Of a DNA stretch of 28,144 nt, positions 16,733-25,379 are shown piece after piece. The notes under the pieces are model-generated. The model saw nothing but the letters and a program-made list of their open reading frames with translations. It was not told where the DNA came from and ran no database searches. Positions within the stretch are counted from its first letter, which is position 1. The number at the start of each line of letters is the position of its first letter. The position numbers and the translations under genes were made by a program. This DNA is from CAYUNT01 sp964446285 (lineage in GTDB: Bacteria > Sumerlaeota > Sumerlaeia > SLMS01 > CAYUNT01), in assembly GCA_964446285.1 (NCBI GenBank), contig CAYUNT010000036.1, positions 1 through 28,144 of the forward strand. The letters run 5' to 3'.

Positions 16733-16761
16733 TGGAGATTGGCCGGGCAAGGGGGTAGAGT
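16733..16761 (+). promoter_or_regulatory. Possible sigma-70 promoter for phoH
   Basis: TGGAGA at 16733-16738, 17-base spacer, TAGAGT at 16756-16761. Four of six bases match the consensus in each box. Transcription would start near 16768, which supports the ATG at 16834 rather than the in-frame GTG at 16771. Confidence 0.3.
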
Positions 16762-16833
16762 GTTTTTTCGGTGGTTGCGAACAAGGCGGGATGGGCCGAT
16801 TTTCCGCATTCCCGCCAATTTGAGCGTTCAACG

Positions 16834-18144
16834 ATGATCCAGGATGCAGCAAATAGCCGCAGTGGCAAGGAGGTTGCGCGGGACGTGAATGAAGTGGCCG
16901 AACAATTGGTGACGCTGGACCCGCGCGAGGTGCTTGCGTTTTGCGGGCAGAACGATCAGCGAATCCGGGAACTTGAATCGAGCGTGGACGCCCGCATCGT
17001 CGTTCGCGGCAATGAAATCCGCGTCATCGGCGCTCCAGGGCAGGTGCGCCTGGCCCACGAACTCATCAACGACCTTCTGGATGCGCAGCGGCGCTCAGGC
17101 GCCCCTGTGCCGCGCGAGCAGTTCCGCACGGCTTTGCGTTTCGCGCGAGATGCCACGCAGGCGGCCCGCGACGTCCAACTGTCCGAAAGCGCTCGCGAGG
17201 AACGCAATGGTTCCGGCACAATCCGCGATGCAATGTCCGATGAAAACAGCCCTTCGCCACGCCGGGGCGATTCGCAATCGCCCTCCTACGCCGCCGCCGC
17301 CGCGCGGCCGCGCCTGCGCGAACTTGTGGACTTGGCGATTCACGTGCCGCTCAAACGCCGCACCGTCGCCCCGCTCACACCCGGCCAGAAACGCTATGTC
17401 GAAGCCATTCGCCGGCGCGACATCGTCTTTGGCATCGGCCCGGCCGGCACGGGCAAAACGTATCTCGCCATGGCGATGGCCGTCGCCAGCCTCACGAGCG
17501 GCGCGGTCAGCCGCATCATCCTCGTGCGCCCGGCGGTCGAGGCGGGCGAGCGGCTCGGGTTCCTGCCGGGCGACATCGCGCAAAAATTCGACCCCTATGT
17601 GCGCCCGCTTTACGACGCGCTTTACGAAATGATGGATGCCGATCAGATCAAGCACGCGATCGAGACGGGCGTGATCGAGGTGGCGCCGCTGGCCTTCATG
17701 CGCGGCCGGACGCTCAACCGTTCGTTCGTAATCCTCGACGAGGCGCAAAACACGACGGTCGAGCAAATGAAGATGTTCCTCACGCGCTTCGGCTTCGAGT
17801 CCAAGGCGGTAATTACGGGCGACATCACGCAAATCGACCTTCCGCGCGGATCGCGTTCGGGGTTGGTGCATGTCCAATCGGTCCTGGCGGGCATTGAAGG
17901 CATCGAGTTTATTTTGTTCCAGGAAGAGGACGTGGTGCGCCACGACCTCGTGCAAAAGATCATCCGCGCGTATGAACAAATGGCCCTTCAGGAAGCAGCG
18001 GCCGCCGCGGCGGAAGCCAGATTGAAAGCAAACGCCGCCGCCAGACCCGGCGCTCCTGAAACACCCTCCACACCCGTGCCCGCCGCCGCGGAATCGAATT
18101 CGCCGCCCATTCGCAAGCAAGAGCCGGAATCCAACGGACGATGA
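16834..18144 (+). CDS. phoH: PhoH-family ATPase
   Basis: 436 residues, longer than the usual ~320-350. A KH-like N-terminal domain lies about 27-85 (VTLDPREVLAFCGQNDQRIRELE...), then a variable linker (about 110-165), then the P-loop ATPase with Walker A GPAGTGKT (202-209) and Walker B VILDEAQN (299-306), plus the conserved RPAVEAGERLGFLPG. The C-terminal 50 residues are Ala/Pro-rich and non-conserved. PhoH proteins are RNA-linked ATPases, generally next to ybeY and tied to rRNA maturation. ATG 16834 has no strong Shine-Dalgarno; a GTG at 16771 is in frame but likely precedes or coincides with the transcription start. The stop overlaps the next start (ATGA at 18141). ybeY itself is not in the window. 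Confidence 0.93.
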   Translation: MIQDAANSRSGKEVARDVNEVAEQLVTLDPREVLAFCGQNDQRIRELESSVDARIVVRGNEIRVIGAPGQVRLAHELINDLLDAQRRSGAPVPREQFRTALRFARDATQAARDVQLSESAREERNGSGTIRDAMSDENSPSPRRGDSQSPSYAAAAARPRLRELVDLAIHVPLKRRTVAPLTPGQKRYVEAIRRRDIVFGIGPAGTGKTYLAMAMAVASLTSGAVSRIILVRPAVEAGERLGFLPGDIAQKFDPYVRPLYDALYEMMDADQIKHAIETGVIEVAPLAFMRGRTLNRSFVILDEAQNTTVEQMKMFLTRFGFESKAVITGDITQIDLPRGSRSGLVHVQSVLAGIEGIEFILFQEEDVVRHDLVQKIIRAYEQMALQEAAAAAAEARLKANAAARPGAPETPSTPVPAAAESNSPPIRKQEPESNGR

Positions 18145-20627
18145 CGCCCAGACCTTTCCGCACCCTGCGCCGGACCTTCAGCGCTCTTTTTGGGCGCGGA
18201 AGAGAGTCCGCGCACTGGGGGCAGCGATACGGGCGCTGGCTCGTGCTGCTTGCGTTGATCTTCGCAGCGCTTGTTCTGATTTCGCCGTATTTTTATGTGC
18301 GTGAACTCCGATTCCGCCAGGGCGAAATCGTCCAGCAGCCCGTGTTGTCGCAAATTCAATTCACCTACGACGACCCCTATGAGCTGAACAAATGGCTCGA
18401 CAGGCGCAACCGCGAGTTCAAGCGCGTCTATCGCTACGATAGCCGCGAGGAGGAGCGGGCGCTCGGGCGCTTGGCGGCATTTTTCCGCGAAATGCGCAAG
18501 GCGCAACTGCTCGACGAAGACCTTTACAGCACAGCCACTGCCGTGCGCATCGCCATCCGGTTGCGCCAGAATTCCTCCGAGCCGGGCGAACCGCTTGGCC
18601 TGAGCCTGAACGATGAAACCCTTCTGACTTTGCTGAAATATCGCGAGGTGCCGTCATTCGAGCAGGACATCGCGGAGATTCTACGAGCCGCCTATCGAAC
18701 GGGCATCGTGTCGAACGCGGCGAAATTCCGCAGCGACTCGCGCAATATGATCTGGACCCTCGCCAGCAATCCGCCCGTCGAGCCGGTCCAGCCCACGCAA
18801 ATCCTCGATTATCCCGAGGGAATCCACCGCTACCTGCTCAAAGTTTGCCGTGCGTATTTTGAAAAACTCCCCGAGCGCCCGGGCGAATCCCCCCGCGAGG
18901 CCGCCATCCAACTGCTCACGCAACTGATCCGCCCCAATGTCTTTTTCGACGAGGACGCCAGCCGCCGCGAACGCGACCGTTACATGGAAGGCCGCGAGGA
19001 GACGCGCCGCCATATCGGGCCAGGCGAGGAGTTGCTCGCCTCGGGCCAGACGATCACAGAGCGCGAACGCACGCTCGTCGGTCTGTATAATTCTTCACTG
19101 CGCAACTTCCTCGCCTTCCGCCTGATCGGAGATACGGCGTTTATCCTGCTGGCAACGGCAATTTTGGGGTTTTATGTTTTCAAGCTTGGCGCGAATTTCC
19201 GATTCGACATCCATAACACACTTCTCGTCGGATTGCCGGTAATTATTGCGCTCGCCATCGAGCGCCTTCTCCTCGTTGTGACAGCAGGCAGTGAGGTCTC
19301 AACCGATCTTGCAGGTTTCGCGTTCCCGGCGGCCGCCATCGGAATGCTTGGCGTCTTGCTGCTCGACGTGCGCCTGGCGCTGATCCTCGCCACATGGGGC
19401 GGGTTGCTCTTCGGACTCCAGGCCAATCTCGCGCTCGAATACGTGGTCGTGGCGCTCTTGGGCGCCTATGCCGCCGTCGGCGCGCTTCATTCCATCCGCG
19501 AACGGCGCGAGGTCATTACGGCCGGTTTGCGCATCGCCATCATCAACGCCCTCGGAATCCTCGTTATTCTCTTCATCAAAGACCCGGCGTTTTTCCTGTC
19601 CGACGTTCTGGGAATGCCCTTCCGGCTGGCGGCCGTGGGCGTCATCAATGGCATCGTTTGTCCGTTGATTACGATCGCTCTTCTGCCGCTTTTCGAAATG
19701 CTTTTTGGCGTGGTCACGGACATGCGCCTGCTCGAATTGACCGGTCTGGATCACCCGCTGACGCGCCAGATCGAAAAGGAAGCGCCCGGAACGTGGCAGC
19801 ACACGCTCAACGTGGCAAAACTGGCCGAGGCGGCGGCGCAGGCCGTCGGCGTGAACCCGCTGCTCGTGCGCGCCGGGGCTTACTTCCACGACATCGGCAA
19901 GGTCCGCAAACCGCCTTACTTCACCGAAAACCAGGCACTCGCGGAAGACAAACGCCGCCATCAGGAACTTCGCCCGCAGATGAGCGTTCTCATCATCCGA
20001 GACCACGTGAAATCCGGAATGGAAATGGCCCGCGACGCTGGATTGCCTGAAAAAATCATCGACTTCATTCCGCAGCACCACGGCACATCGCTCATCAAGT
20101 TCTTCTACTACAAGGCGCTCAAACAATTCGAGGAAGGGAAAACCAAGGCGCCGGTGCGCGAGGAAGATTACCGCTATCCGGGACCAAAGCCGCAATCGCG
20201 CGAGACGGCCATCGTCATGCTTGCCGACAGTGTCGAGGCTATCGCCACGGCCAAATTGACCGGCGCGCAAATCCGCGAAGAAGACATTTACAAAATGGTG
20301 CGCGACGCCGTTTTGGATAAATTCAACGACGGCCAGTTCGACGAGTGCGATATGACGCTTCGCGATTTGCAGCGCATCCGCGAGGCGTTTATCGACCAGC
20401 TCATTTCGCGCTTCCACACGCGCATCGACTATCCCAAACTGCCCGAGAAACGCGAACCTGGAGCAGCTGGAGGAATGGTGGCGGCCTCCGCAGGCATCGG
20501 AGCCGGCGCAACTTCCGGAGCAGCCGGGACTGCCGGGGCTTCTTCCGGCGCGGCTGGGGGGCAAAAGCCAGACGCCAGCGGACTTTCGCGCGCCCTTTCC
20601 GGCCGGACCGAGCCTCCCGTGCGCTGA
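18141..20627 (+). CDS. 7TM-HD family cyclic-dinucleotide phosphodiesterase-like protein (PgpH-like)
   Basis: 828 residues. TM1 about 33-50; large extracytoplasmic 7TMR-HDED domain about 51-325; a bundle of seven helices about 328-525; cytoplasmic HD domain from about 535. Metal-ligand motifs: H554 (WQHTLNVAK), HD 583-584 (YFHDIGK), H646-H647 (PQHHGT), D696 (LADSVEA). Relatives (PgpH/YqfF) degrade c-di-AMP in Gram-positive bacteria; in other phyla the substrate is less certain. The last ~55 residues are Gly/Ala/Ser-rich and likely disordered. Overlap with phoH by ATGA implies coupled translation; phoH-pgpH adjacency is the classical arrangement, normally followed by ybeY, which is missing here and replaced by a tRNA gene. 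Confidence 0.93.
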   Translation: MTPRPFRTLRRTFSALFGRGRESAHWGQRYGRWLVLLALIFAALVLISPYFYVRELRFRQGEIVQQPVLSQIQFTYDDPYELNKWLDRRNREFKRVYRYDSREEERALGRLAAFFREMRKAQLLDEDLYSTATAVRIAIRLRQNSSEPGEPLGLSLNDETLLTLLKYREVPSFEQDIAEILRAAYRTGIVSNAAKFRSDSRNMIWTLASNPPVEPVQPTQILDYPEGIHRYLLKVCRAYFEKLPERPGESPREAAIQLLTQLIRPNVFFDEDASRRERDRYMEGREETRRHIGPGEELLASGQTITERERTLVGLYNSSLRNFLAFRLIGDTAFILLATAILGFYVFKLGANFRFDIHNTLLVGLPVIIALAIERLLLVVTAGSEVSTDLAGFAFPAAAIGMLGVLLLDVRLALILATWGGLLFGLQANLALEYVVVALLGAYAAVGALHSIRERREVITAGLRIAIINALGILVILFIKDPAFFLSDVLGMPFRLAAVGVINGIVCPLITIALLPLFEMLFGVVTDMRLLELTGLDHPLTRQIEKEAPGTWQHTLNVAKLAEAAAQAVGVNPLLVRAGAYFHDIGKVRKPPYFTENQALAEDKRRHQELRPQMSVLIIRDHVKSGMEMARDAGLPEKIIDFIPQHHGTSLIKFFYYKALKQFEEGKTKAPVREEDYRYPGPKPQSRETAIVMLADSVEAIATAKLTGAQIREEDIYKMVRDAVLDKFNDGQFDECDMTLRDLQRIREAFIDQLISRFHTRIDYPKLPEKREPGAAGGMVAASAGIGAGATSGAAGTAGASSGAAGGQKPDASGLSRALSGRTEPPVR

Positions 20628-20683
20628 ATAAATTTACCCGCAAAAAATGAAAGCCGCGGCGGCGCGAAGCGAAGGATTGACCC

Positions 20684-20712
20684 TTGACCTGCGCGCAAGC
20701 CGTTGAGACACT
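20684..20712 (+). promoter_or_regulatory. Possible promoter of tRNA-Ser
   Basis: TTGACC at 20684-20689, 17-base spacer, GACACT at 20707-20712 (three of six, including the A and final T that matter most). A second TTGACC precedes it at 20677-20682. It lies 48 bases before the tRNA. Confidence 0.35.
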
Positions 20713-20759
20713 AACGATTTGTGCGCAATCGACAAGACGTCGGTTGCCGTCACAACCGC

Positions 20760-20850
20760 GGAGAGGTGTCCGAGTGGTTGAAGGAGCGCGCCTCGAAAGC
20801 GCGTAGGGCCATTACGGCTCTCCCGGGTTCGAATCCCGGCCTCTCCGCCA
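20760..20850 (+). tRNA. tRNA-Ser(CGA)
   Basis: Complete class II tRNA reading UCG. The acceptor arm pairs GGAGAGG (20760-20766) with CCTCTCC (20840-20846), discriminator G20847, and an encoded CCA at 20848-20850. The anticodon loop CTCGAAA (20792-20798) has anticodon CGA at 20794-20796 on a GC stem. The T-arm contains GGGTTCGAATCCC, and a long variable arm (TAGGGCCATTACGGCTC) is typical of serine tRNA. Confidence 0.97.
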
Positions 20851-20862
20851 TGAAAATCCCCA

Positions 20863-21981
20863 TCAGTTTACCGCATTTTTATCCGCGAGTCTTTTTTGAA
20901 ATCCTGAGAGAGCCGTGAGGACGTTCGATTGAAGGCGAAGTGCGCCTGGAATGGATTCCCAACGGTTAATACTGGCGGGCGAGACGCCCACTGTCTTGGC
21001 AAAAGCGTTTTTTGACAGGCCGGACATGGCGCGCAATTGCGCAATGGCCTCGCCAGTGGGCGCGGCGGGATTAAATACGGTAACGCGCGCCGGTTTGGAG
21101 GCGCGTTTGCCTTTCCCGGGTGAAGGGCTTGTTCGCGTGGATGGGACGGTCTTTGCTTTTTTCTCCGAGCGCTTATGTTTTGCCTTTGAGCGCGCCGCCG
21201 ATGCCTCCGATGCGGATTGACCAGGCGAGACGGGCGTTTCCAAATCGATTCCAAAAATGGCTGACAGGCCTTCCACCGCCAAGACGTCTTTTGACGCATC
21301 GCCCGCGGGCAGGGCAACCTCGGCGGCAATCAGTTCCGCCGCATCCACTCCGCGAAGCAAAAACAGCAATTCCGGTTGGGCATCGAGGCGGCTGCCGACG
21401 CCATAGAGCACGGCGGCGACATGCTTGCACATATCCGCCCAATCCGGGCAGGAGCAATGCAACTCGATCTCGCCGGGCAGCGGAAAAAGACCATTCTGGG
21501 CATCGCTGACGATAGCCATGACATGATCCGAGAGGCGCCCTTGCAGGAGTTCGAGCATTGATCCGATCTGGCCTTTGCACTTGGCTTTAATCGATTTCCA
21601 CTTGGCGGCCGGAAGCGATTTTACTTCGATTTGAACCTTGTAAAGTTCCGATCCGCTGACGATTGCCTCGATGCTGCCCGCCTTGATTTCCAGATGGCAC
21701 ACCGATCCATTGCGGATGTAAGTGCGGCCTCGCGGAAGCCGGTTCTCGAAGTCCGAAAAGGATTCCAGGTGAGCGCACCATCCTTTTCCCCAGAAACTCC
21801 GCGCAATGGTGCGCCCATCCAATTGCACAGGCTGGATATTCTTTCCTTTTTGTTTCAGCTTTGCCATTTCCTTTTGCGCCTTGGCGCGCCGCTCCGCCAC
21901 GGGAACGTAGGGCGCAAAGCCTCCCCAGGAGGAGCCATAGGAGCGATAGGAACCATACGAGCGATTTCTTCTGCGGGACAC
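20863..21981 (-). CDS. SWIM zinc-finger protein with C-terminal XRE-like HTH
   Basis: 372 residues. N-terminus rich in Ser/Tyr/Gly/Arg (1-25). The region SFWGKGWCAHLESF...RLPRGRTYIRNG is typical of the SWIM proteins paired with SNF2 helicases. The SWIM finger is CSCPDWADMCKH with ligands C176, C178, C185 and H187. A basic low-complexity stretch (about 255-300) leads to a helix-turn-helix-like segment at about 308-350 (GEAIAQLRAMSGLSKNAFAKTVGVSPASINRWES, read in parts), a Cro/C1-type or putative-antitoxin-type HTH. The start is GTG 21981, with AAGGAG in the end of the SNF2 gene at ideal spacing and 2 bases between the genes. SWIM fingers bind DNA or proteins; here it is probably the DNA-binding partner of the helicase. 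The HTH fusion is less usual. Confidence 0.88.
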   Translation of the reverse strand: MSRRRNRSYGSYRSYGSSWGGFAPYVPVAERRAKAQKEMAKLKQKGKNIQPVQLDGRTIARSFWGKGWCAHLESFSDFENRLPRGRTYIRNGSVCHLEIKAGSIEAIVSGSELYKVQIEVKSLPAAKWKSIKAKCKGQIGSMLELLQGRLSDHVMAIVSDAQNGLFPLPGEIELHCSCPDWADMCKHVAAVLYGVGSRLDAQPELLFLLRGVDAAELIAAEVALPAGDASKDVLAVEGLSAIFGIDLETPVSPGQSASEASAARSKAKHKRSEKKAKTVPSTRTSPSPGKGKRASKPARVTVFNPAAPTGEAIAQLRAMSGLSKNAFAKTVGVSPASINRWESIPGALRLQSNVLTALSGFQKRLADKNAVN

Positions 21982-21983
21982 TG

Positions 21984-24680
21984 TTAGGCTCCTTCGATGG
22001 ATGCCCGGCCAATATCGAGCCGGACCAATTGGATGAGTTCGTCATCCTTCAGCGATGTGAGGTCCACTTCCCCGCCACCCGCAAGAATTTCACCCGCCAG
22101 TTTTCTTTTGCCCGCGATCATCTCGTCAATCCGTTCTTCCACCGTTCCGCTGGTGACAAATTTGTGAACCAGGACGTTTTTGCGCTGCCCGATGCGGAAG
22201 GCGCGATCCGTAGCCTGATCCTCGACAGCGGGATTCCACCAACGGTCGAAATGGATTACATGCGAAGCCGCCGTAAGGTTCAGACCCGTGCCACCCGCCT
22301 TGAGCGACAGAATGAGGAAAGGCGGTCCGTCCTCTCGCTGAAACTGCTCAACGATGACGCGGCGCTTGGGGATGCTGGTATCGCCGTGCAGCGTCAGCCC
22401 CGGCGCGCCGAACAAGCGGGTCAAATGTGCCGCCAGCGGGTCGATGATTTCGCGGAACTGAGTGAATACGAGAATGCGTTCCTGGCGTTCGGCCAGTTCC
22501 TCGCAAATCTCCGCGAGACGCAGGAACTTGCCACTGTCAGCGGGATTGTAGGCGCCGTCGCCGGTGAGCTGGCTCGGATGGTTGCAGACTTGCTTGAGCC
22601 GCATAAGGGTCTGGAGCACAAGAGCACGCCGCTTCATGCCCTCCAGGTCCTCTGTGTTTTCCAGAGCTGACTCCATCGCCTTGACCACTTGCTCATAGAC
22701 CTGGACCTGTTTCCGCGTAAGGTTGCAGTAGCGTGTTGCTTCGACCTTGTCGGGCAGATCGGCGATGATTGTGCGGTCGGTCTTGAGGCGGCGCAGGATG
22801 TAAGGCGATACAAGACGGCGCAGCGGCGCAAATTGATCGCGCTCGCGGGCTTCCAGGGCGCCGAGAAATTTTTTGAACACCGTTGCCGATCCGAGCAGAC
22901 CGGGATTGAGAAAATCGAAAATGGACCACAAATCGCCCAAGCGGTTTTCGACCGGCGTTCCAGTCAACGTTATGCGCGCCCGCGCCTGGAGGGTTTTGGC
23001 GGCCCGCGCCTGGCGCGTAGAGGGATTCTTGATGGCCTGTGCCTCGTCCAGAATCACGAGACGCCATTCGACATGCCGGAGCCATTCCTGGCGCGCCAGC
23101 ATCGAATAGGTCGTGATGGCCAGATCATAGGGGGCCAGTTGTTCGCCGGGAGATTGCTCGATTCGGGCAAGCGAGTCGCGATCCATTTCCGACGGATGCA
23201 GAAACAGAAGGCGAAGCGCGGGAGCGAATCGAGCGGCTTCGGCGCGCCAATTGCCCAGCAGCGAGGCGGGCACAACCAGCAGCGAGGGCGCTTGCGGCTC
23301 GTTTCCGCCCTGGCGGAGGCGAAGCAAAAGCGCCAGAACCTGAATCGTTTTTCCCAGGCCCATGTCGTCGGCCAGGCAGGCCCCCAAGCCGAGACGCGCG
23401 AGAAAATGCAGCCAATTCACACCGTGGAATTGGTAGGGGCGCAGAGTTGCCTGGAGATCGGCGTCATTGCCCGCCGCATCCAAATTGTCCGGATGGCGCA
23501 ATCCTTCCAGGATTTGCCGCAATCCCTCGCCCGCCTCGATGTGAACCCACGGGCGCGCCGCCGCAGATTGTTTGTCTTCCTCCAGGTCTTCCGAGGCCCC
23601 GGCGAGCAGCCGCATTCCCTCGATAAATGTGATCCCGCCTTGGGCCACACGCTTGCGCACTTCCTTCCAATGGGCGATGGCTTCGCTCAGTTTCTCGCGA
23701 TCCACTTCCACCCATTGCCCTTTGAGCAGGACCAGCCCATCGCCTCCATTAAGCAGCGCCTGGATTTCCTGGGGAGAGAGCGCAGTGTCGCCCAGCGCCA
23801 CGTTGACGTCGAAATCCAGCATGGCCTCCAGACCCAGCATCGAGGGGGTCTTGCTTCCTATCTTGACGGAGACACGCGGACGTGCGCGCCGCTGCCACCA
23901 GTCGGGCAGGCGCACGGTCAGTCCGCTTTCCTCCAGCGCGGGCACACTGAGCAAAAGGCGGTAGGCTTGCTCCGCCCTCCAGGCTAGAGGCTGGTATATT
24001 TCCCCCGATTCGACCATCTTTCGGACCCAATCGCATATCTCGGCGGCCCGCTGCACCGGCGATAGAAGTTTAATTAGGGCCAGACGGTTCTTCGCTCCCG
24101 CATATTGCTCGAGCGCCTGGCGCAGGGGGAGATGACGCAGCCGGCCACCGGCGCCCAGCCCGGAAACGTAAGTGGCCATAAAGGCAAACGGACGCTTTGC
24201 GTCCAGTTTGTTCTCGGCCAGATGGAAACAGACACGCCCGACCTGGTGCCACTTGGGCGCATGTTTTTCAAGAAAGGACGCCAGCTGTCCGTTGACCCCA
24301 ATTGCCTCGGCGCACCACTGCGTAAGCGAGTTCCAGATGGATAGCAAAGTCGAGGCGGACAGATACTCGCCCCCCTGGAGCGGGGGGGCCATCAGTGTCC
24401 ACTGGTCGAACTCGGCCTCGGTGGGCGGCTCAATGAGCGTCGGCGCGGAATCCGCGGGAAGATGACACAGGCGGGTCAGAAAGTGCTCGGCAATTCCCTG
24501 CCAGAACCGCAGCGATAGCGAGGCACCGGGGTCGATTTTCTGCGCCGCAAGGGCAAAAAGCCCCCCGCGCCAATCGGCCGCGAACAATTCATGCAAGGAT
24601 GCCAGGGAATTGTCCTGCGATGGCTCATCGGTGGTTTCCCAGCGAAGGGAGCATGTTGGCGTCAGCCAGATTTCAGCCAA
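21984..24680 (-). CDS. SNF2-family helicase with bacterial SNF2-associated N-terminal domain
   Basis: 898 residues. The N-terminal half (about 1-400) contains the bacterial SNF2-associated domain (WWQRRARPRV, LGLEAMLDFDVNVALGD, LVLLKGQWVEVD). The helicase core starts about 410: Walker A DDMGLGKT (438-445), motif II DEAQ (545-548), motif III LTGTPVENR, motif V LKAGGTGLNLTAA, and motif VI QATDRAFRIGQ (822-832). These proteins are dsDNA-stimulated ATPases/translocases; bacterial members often sit beside a SWIM protein and their role is poorly defined. The start is TTG 24680: it is the only start after an upstream in-frame stop, with GGGTGGTGG just before it. It overlaps nothing upstream; 57 bases separate it from the LOG-like gene. 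A GC stem with 7-bp arms lies in its coding sequence at 24368-24388. Confidence 0.93.
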   Translation of the reverse strand: MAEIWLTPTCSLRWETTDEPSQDNSLASLHELFAADWRGGLFALAAQKIDPGASLSLRFWQGIAEHFLTRLCHLPADSAPTLIEPPTEAEFDQWTLMAPPLQGGEYLSASTLLSIWNSLTQWCAEAIGVNGQLASFLEKHAPKWHQVGRVCFHLAENKLDAKRPFAFMATYVSGLGAGGRLRHLPLRQALEQYAGAKNRLALIKLLSPVQRAAEICDWVRKMVESGEIYQPLAWRAEQAYRLLLSVPALEESGLTVRLPDWWQRRARPRVSVKIGSKTPSMLGLEAMLDFDVNVALGDTALSPQEIQALLNGGDGLVLLKGQWVEVDREKLSEAIAHWKEVRKRVAQGGITFIEGMRLLAGASEDLEEDKQSAAARPWVHIEAGEGLRQILEGLRHPDNLDAAGNDADLQATLRPYQFHGVNWLHFLARLGLGACLADDMGLGKTIQVLALLLRLRQGGNEPQAPSLLVVPASLLGNWRAEAARFAPALRLLFLHPSEMDRDSLARIEQSPGEQLAPYDLAITTYSMLARQEWLRHVEWRLVILDEAQAIKNPSTRQARAAKTLQARARITLTGTPVENRLGDLWSIFDFLNPGLLGSATVFKKFLGALEARERDQFAPLRRLVSPYILRRLKTDRTIIADLPDKVEATRYCNLTRKQVQVYEQVVKAMESALENTEDLEGMKRRALVLQTLMRLKQVCNHPSQLTGDGAYNPADSGKFLRLAEICEELAERQERILVFTQFREIIDPLAAHLTRLFGAPGLTLHGDTSIPKRRVIVEQFQREDGPPFLILSLKAGGTGLNLTAASHVIHFDRWWNPAVEDQATDRAFRIGQRKNVLVHKFVTSGTVEERIDEMIAGKRKLAGEILAGGGEVDLTSLKDDELIQLVRLDIGRASIEGA

Positions 24681-24737
24681 AGACCACCACCCTTTGCATC
24701 AGGCGTCGAGACACGGACGACCCAATGGGACCAGATG

Positions 24738-25310
24738 TCATTGGGTTCTCTGCACGAGAAAATCGACCACATCGGCGGGCGAAGCGGCCTGGTGGATGTA
24801 GGGCGGCCATGCCTTGGCCACAGCGCCCCATTCGCCCAGCGTTCCGAAATCCGAGGCGCGCAAAATGCACCCGACCACCGGCAGCCAGAAATCCCCTAGC
24901 AGCACAAGGGGTTTGGGCGTCCCGCCGCGCTTGAGCGCAAATTCCCAAGCCAGCGCGAACTCCGTCAGCGTGCCCGTCCCGCCCGGGAAAATCACATAAG
25001 CGCCCCCGCGCTCCAGCAACTCTTCCAGGCGCGCGAACAGCGTAGGGGCCACTACCGTTTCCGTCGAATAGGAATTGGGAGTTTTCGAGAACGTGGCGAC
25101 TGTGATGGCCGTCACCCGCCCCCCGGCGCGCCGCGCGCCTCGGGCCGATGCCTCCATCGTCCCTCCATAGCCGCCATTGACAATCTCATACCCCGCGCGG
25201 GCCAGCGCCTCGCCGGTTGCCTCGGCTTCCGCCCACTCGCGGCTGTCTGGCGTGCAAAGGGCGCTGCCAAACAGTGTGACAGAGCGGATGCCGTTTTTCA
25301 AATCGCTCAT
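24738..25310 (-). CDS. LOG/SLOG-family Rossmann protein
   Basis: 190 residues. The LOG-family motif PGGTGTLTE at 109-117 and the nucleotide-loop motif GGYGGTM at 46-52 are present, with VTLFGSALC at the first strand. LOG proteins cleave nucleoside 5'-monophosphates (phosphoribohydrolases); related SLOG domains bind nucleotide-derived ligands in signalling and defence settings. In enzymatic LOGs an Arg-Lys pair precedes the PGG motif; here the matching site reads ARLEELLERGG, so R94 is kept but Lys is not, and activity is uncertain. The gene lies between an unknown membrane protein and the SNF2 helicase on the same strand, with 57 and 69 base gaps, so it may share their transcript. ATG 25310 has only a weak ribosome binding site. 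Confidence 0.85.
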   Translation of the reverse strand: MSDLKNGIRSVTLFGSALCTPDSREWAEAEATGEALARAGYEIVNGGYGGTMEASARGARRAGGRVTAITVATFSKTPNSYSTETVVAPTLFARLEELLERGGAYVIFPGGTGTLTEFALAWEFALKRGGTPKPLVLLGDFWLPVVGCILRASDFGTLGEWGAVAKAWPPYIHQAASPADVVDFLVQRTQ

Positions 25311-25379
25311 TTTCCAAGTCCCATCTTTGATTTTGCGGCCGCCGCCACCTTGGCGCCGTTGCGCTTGCGCTCCGCCCGG

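Noticed and set aside
20760..20850. tRNA-Ser as an island attachment site for the SNF2/SWIM block
   Set aside because: I looked for a second copy of the tRNA 3' end (GAATCCCGGCCTCTCCG) in the window and found none; no integrase gene is present.
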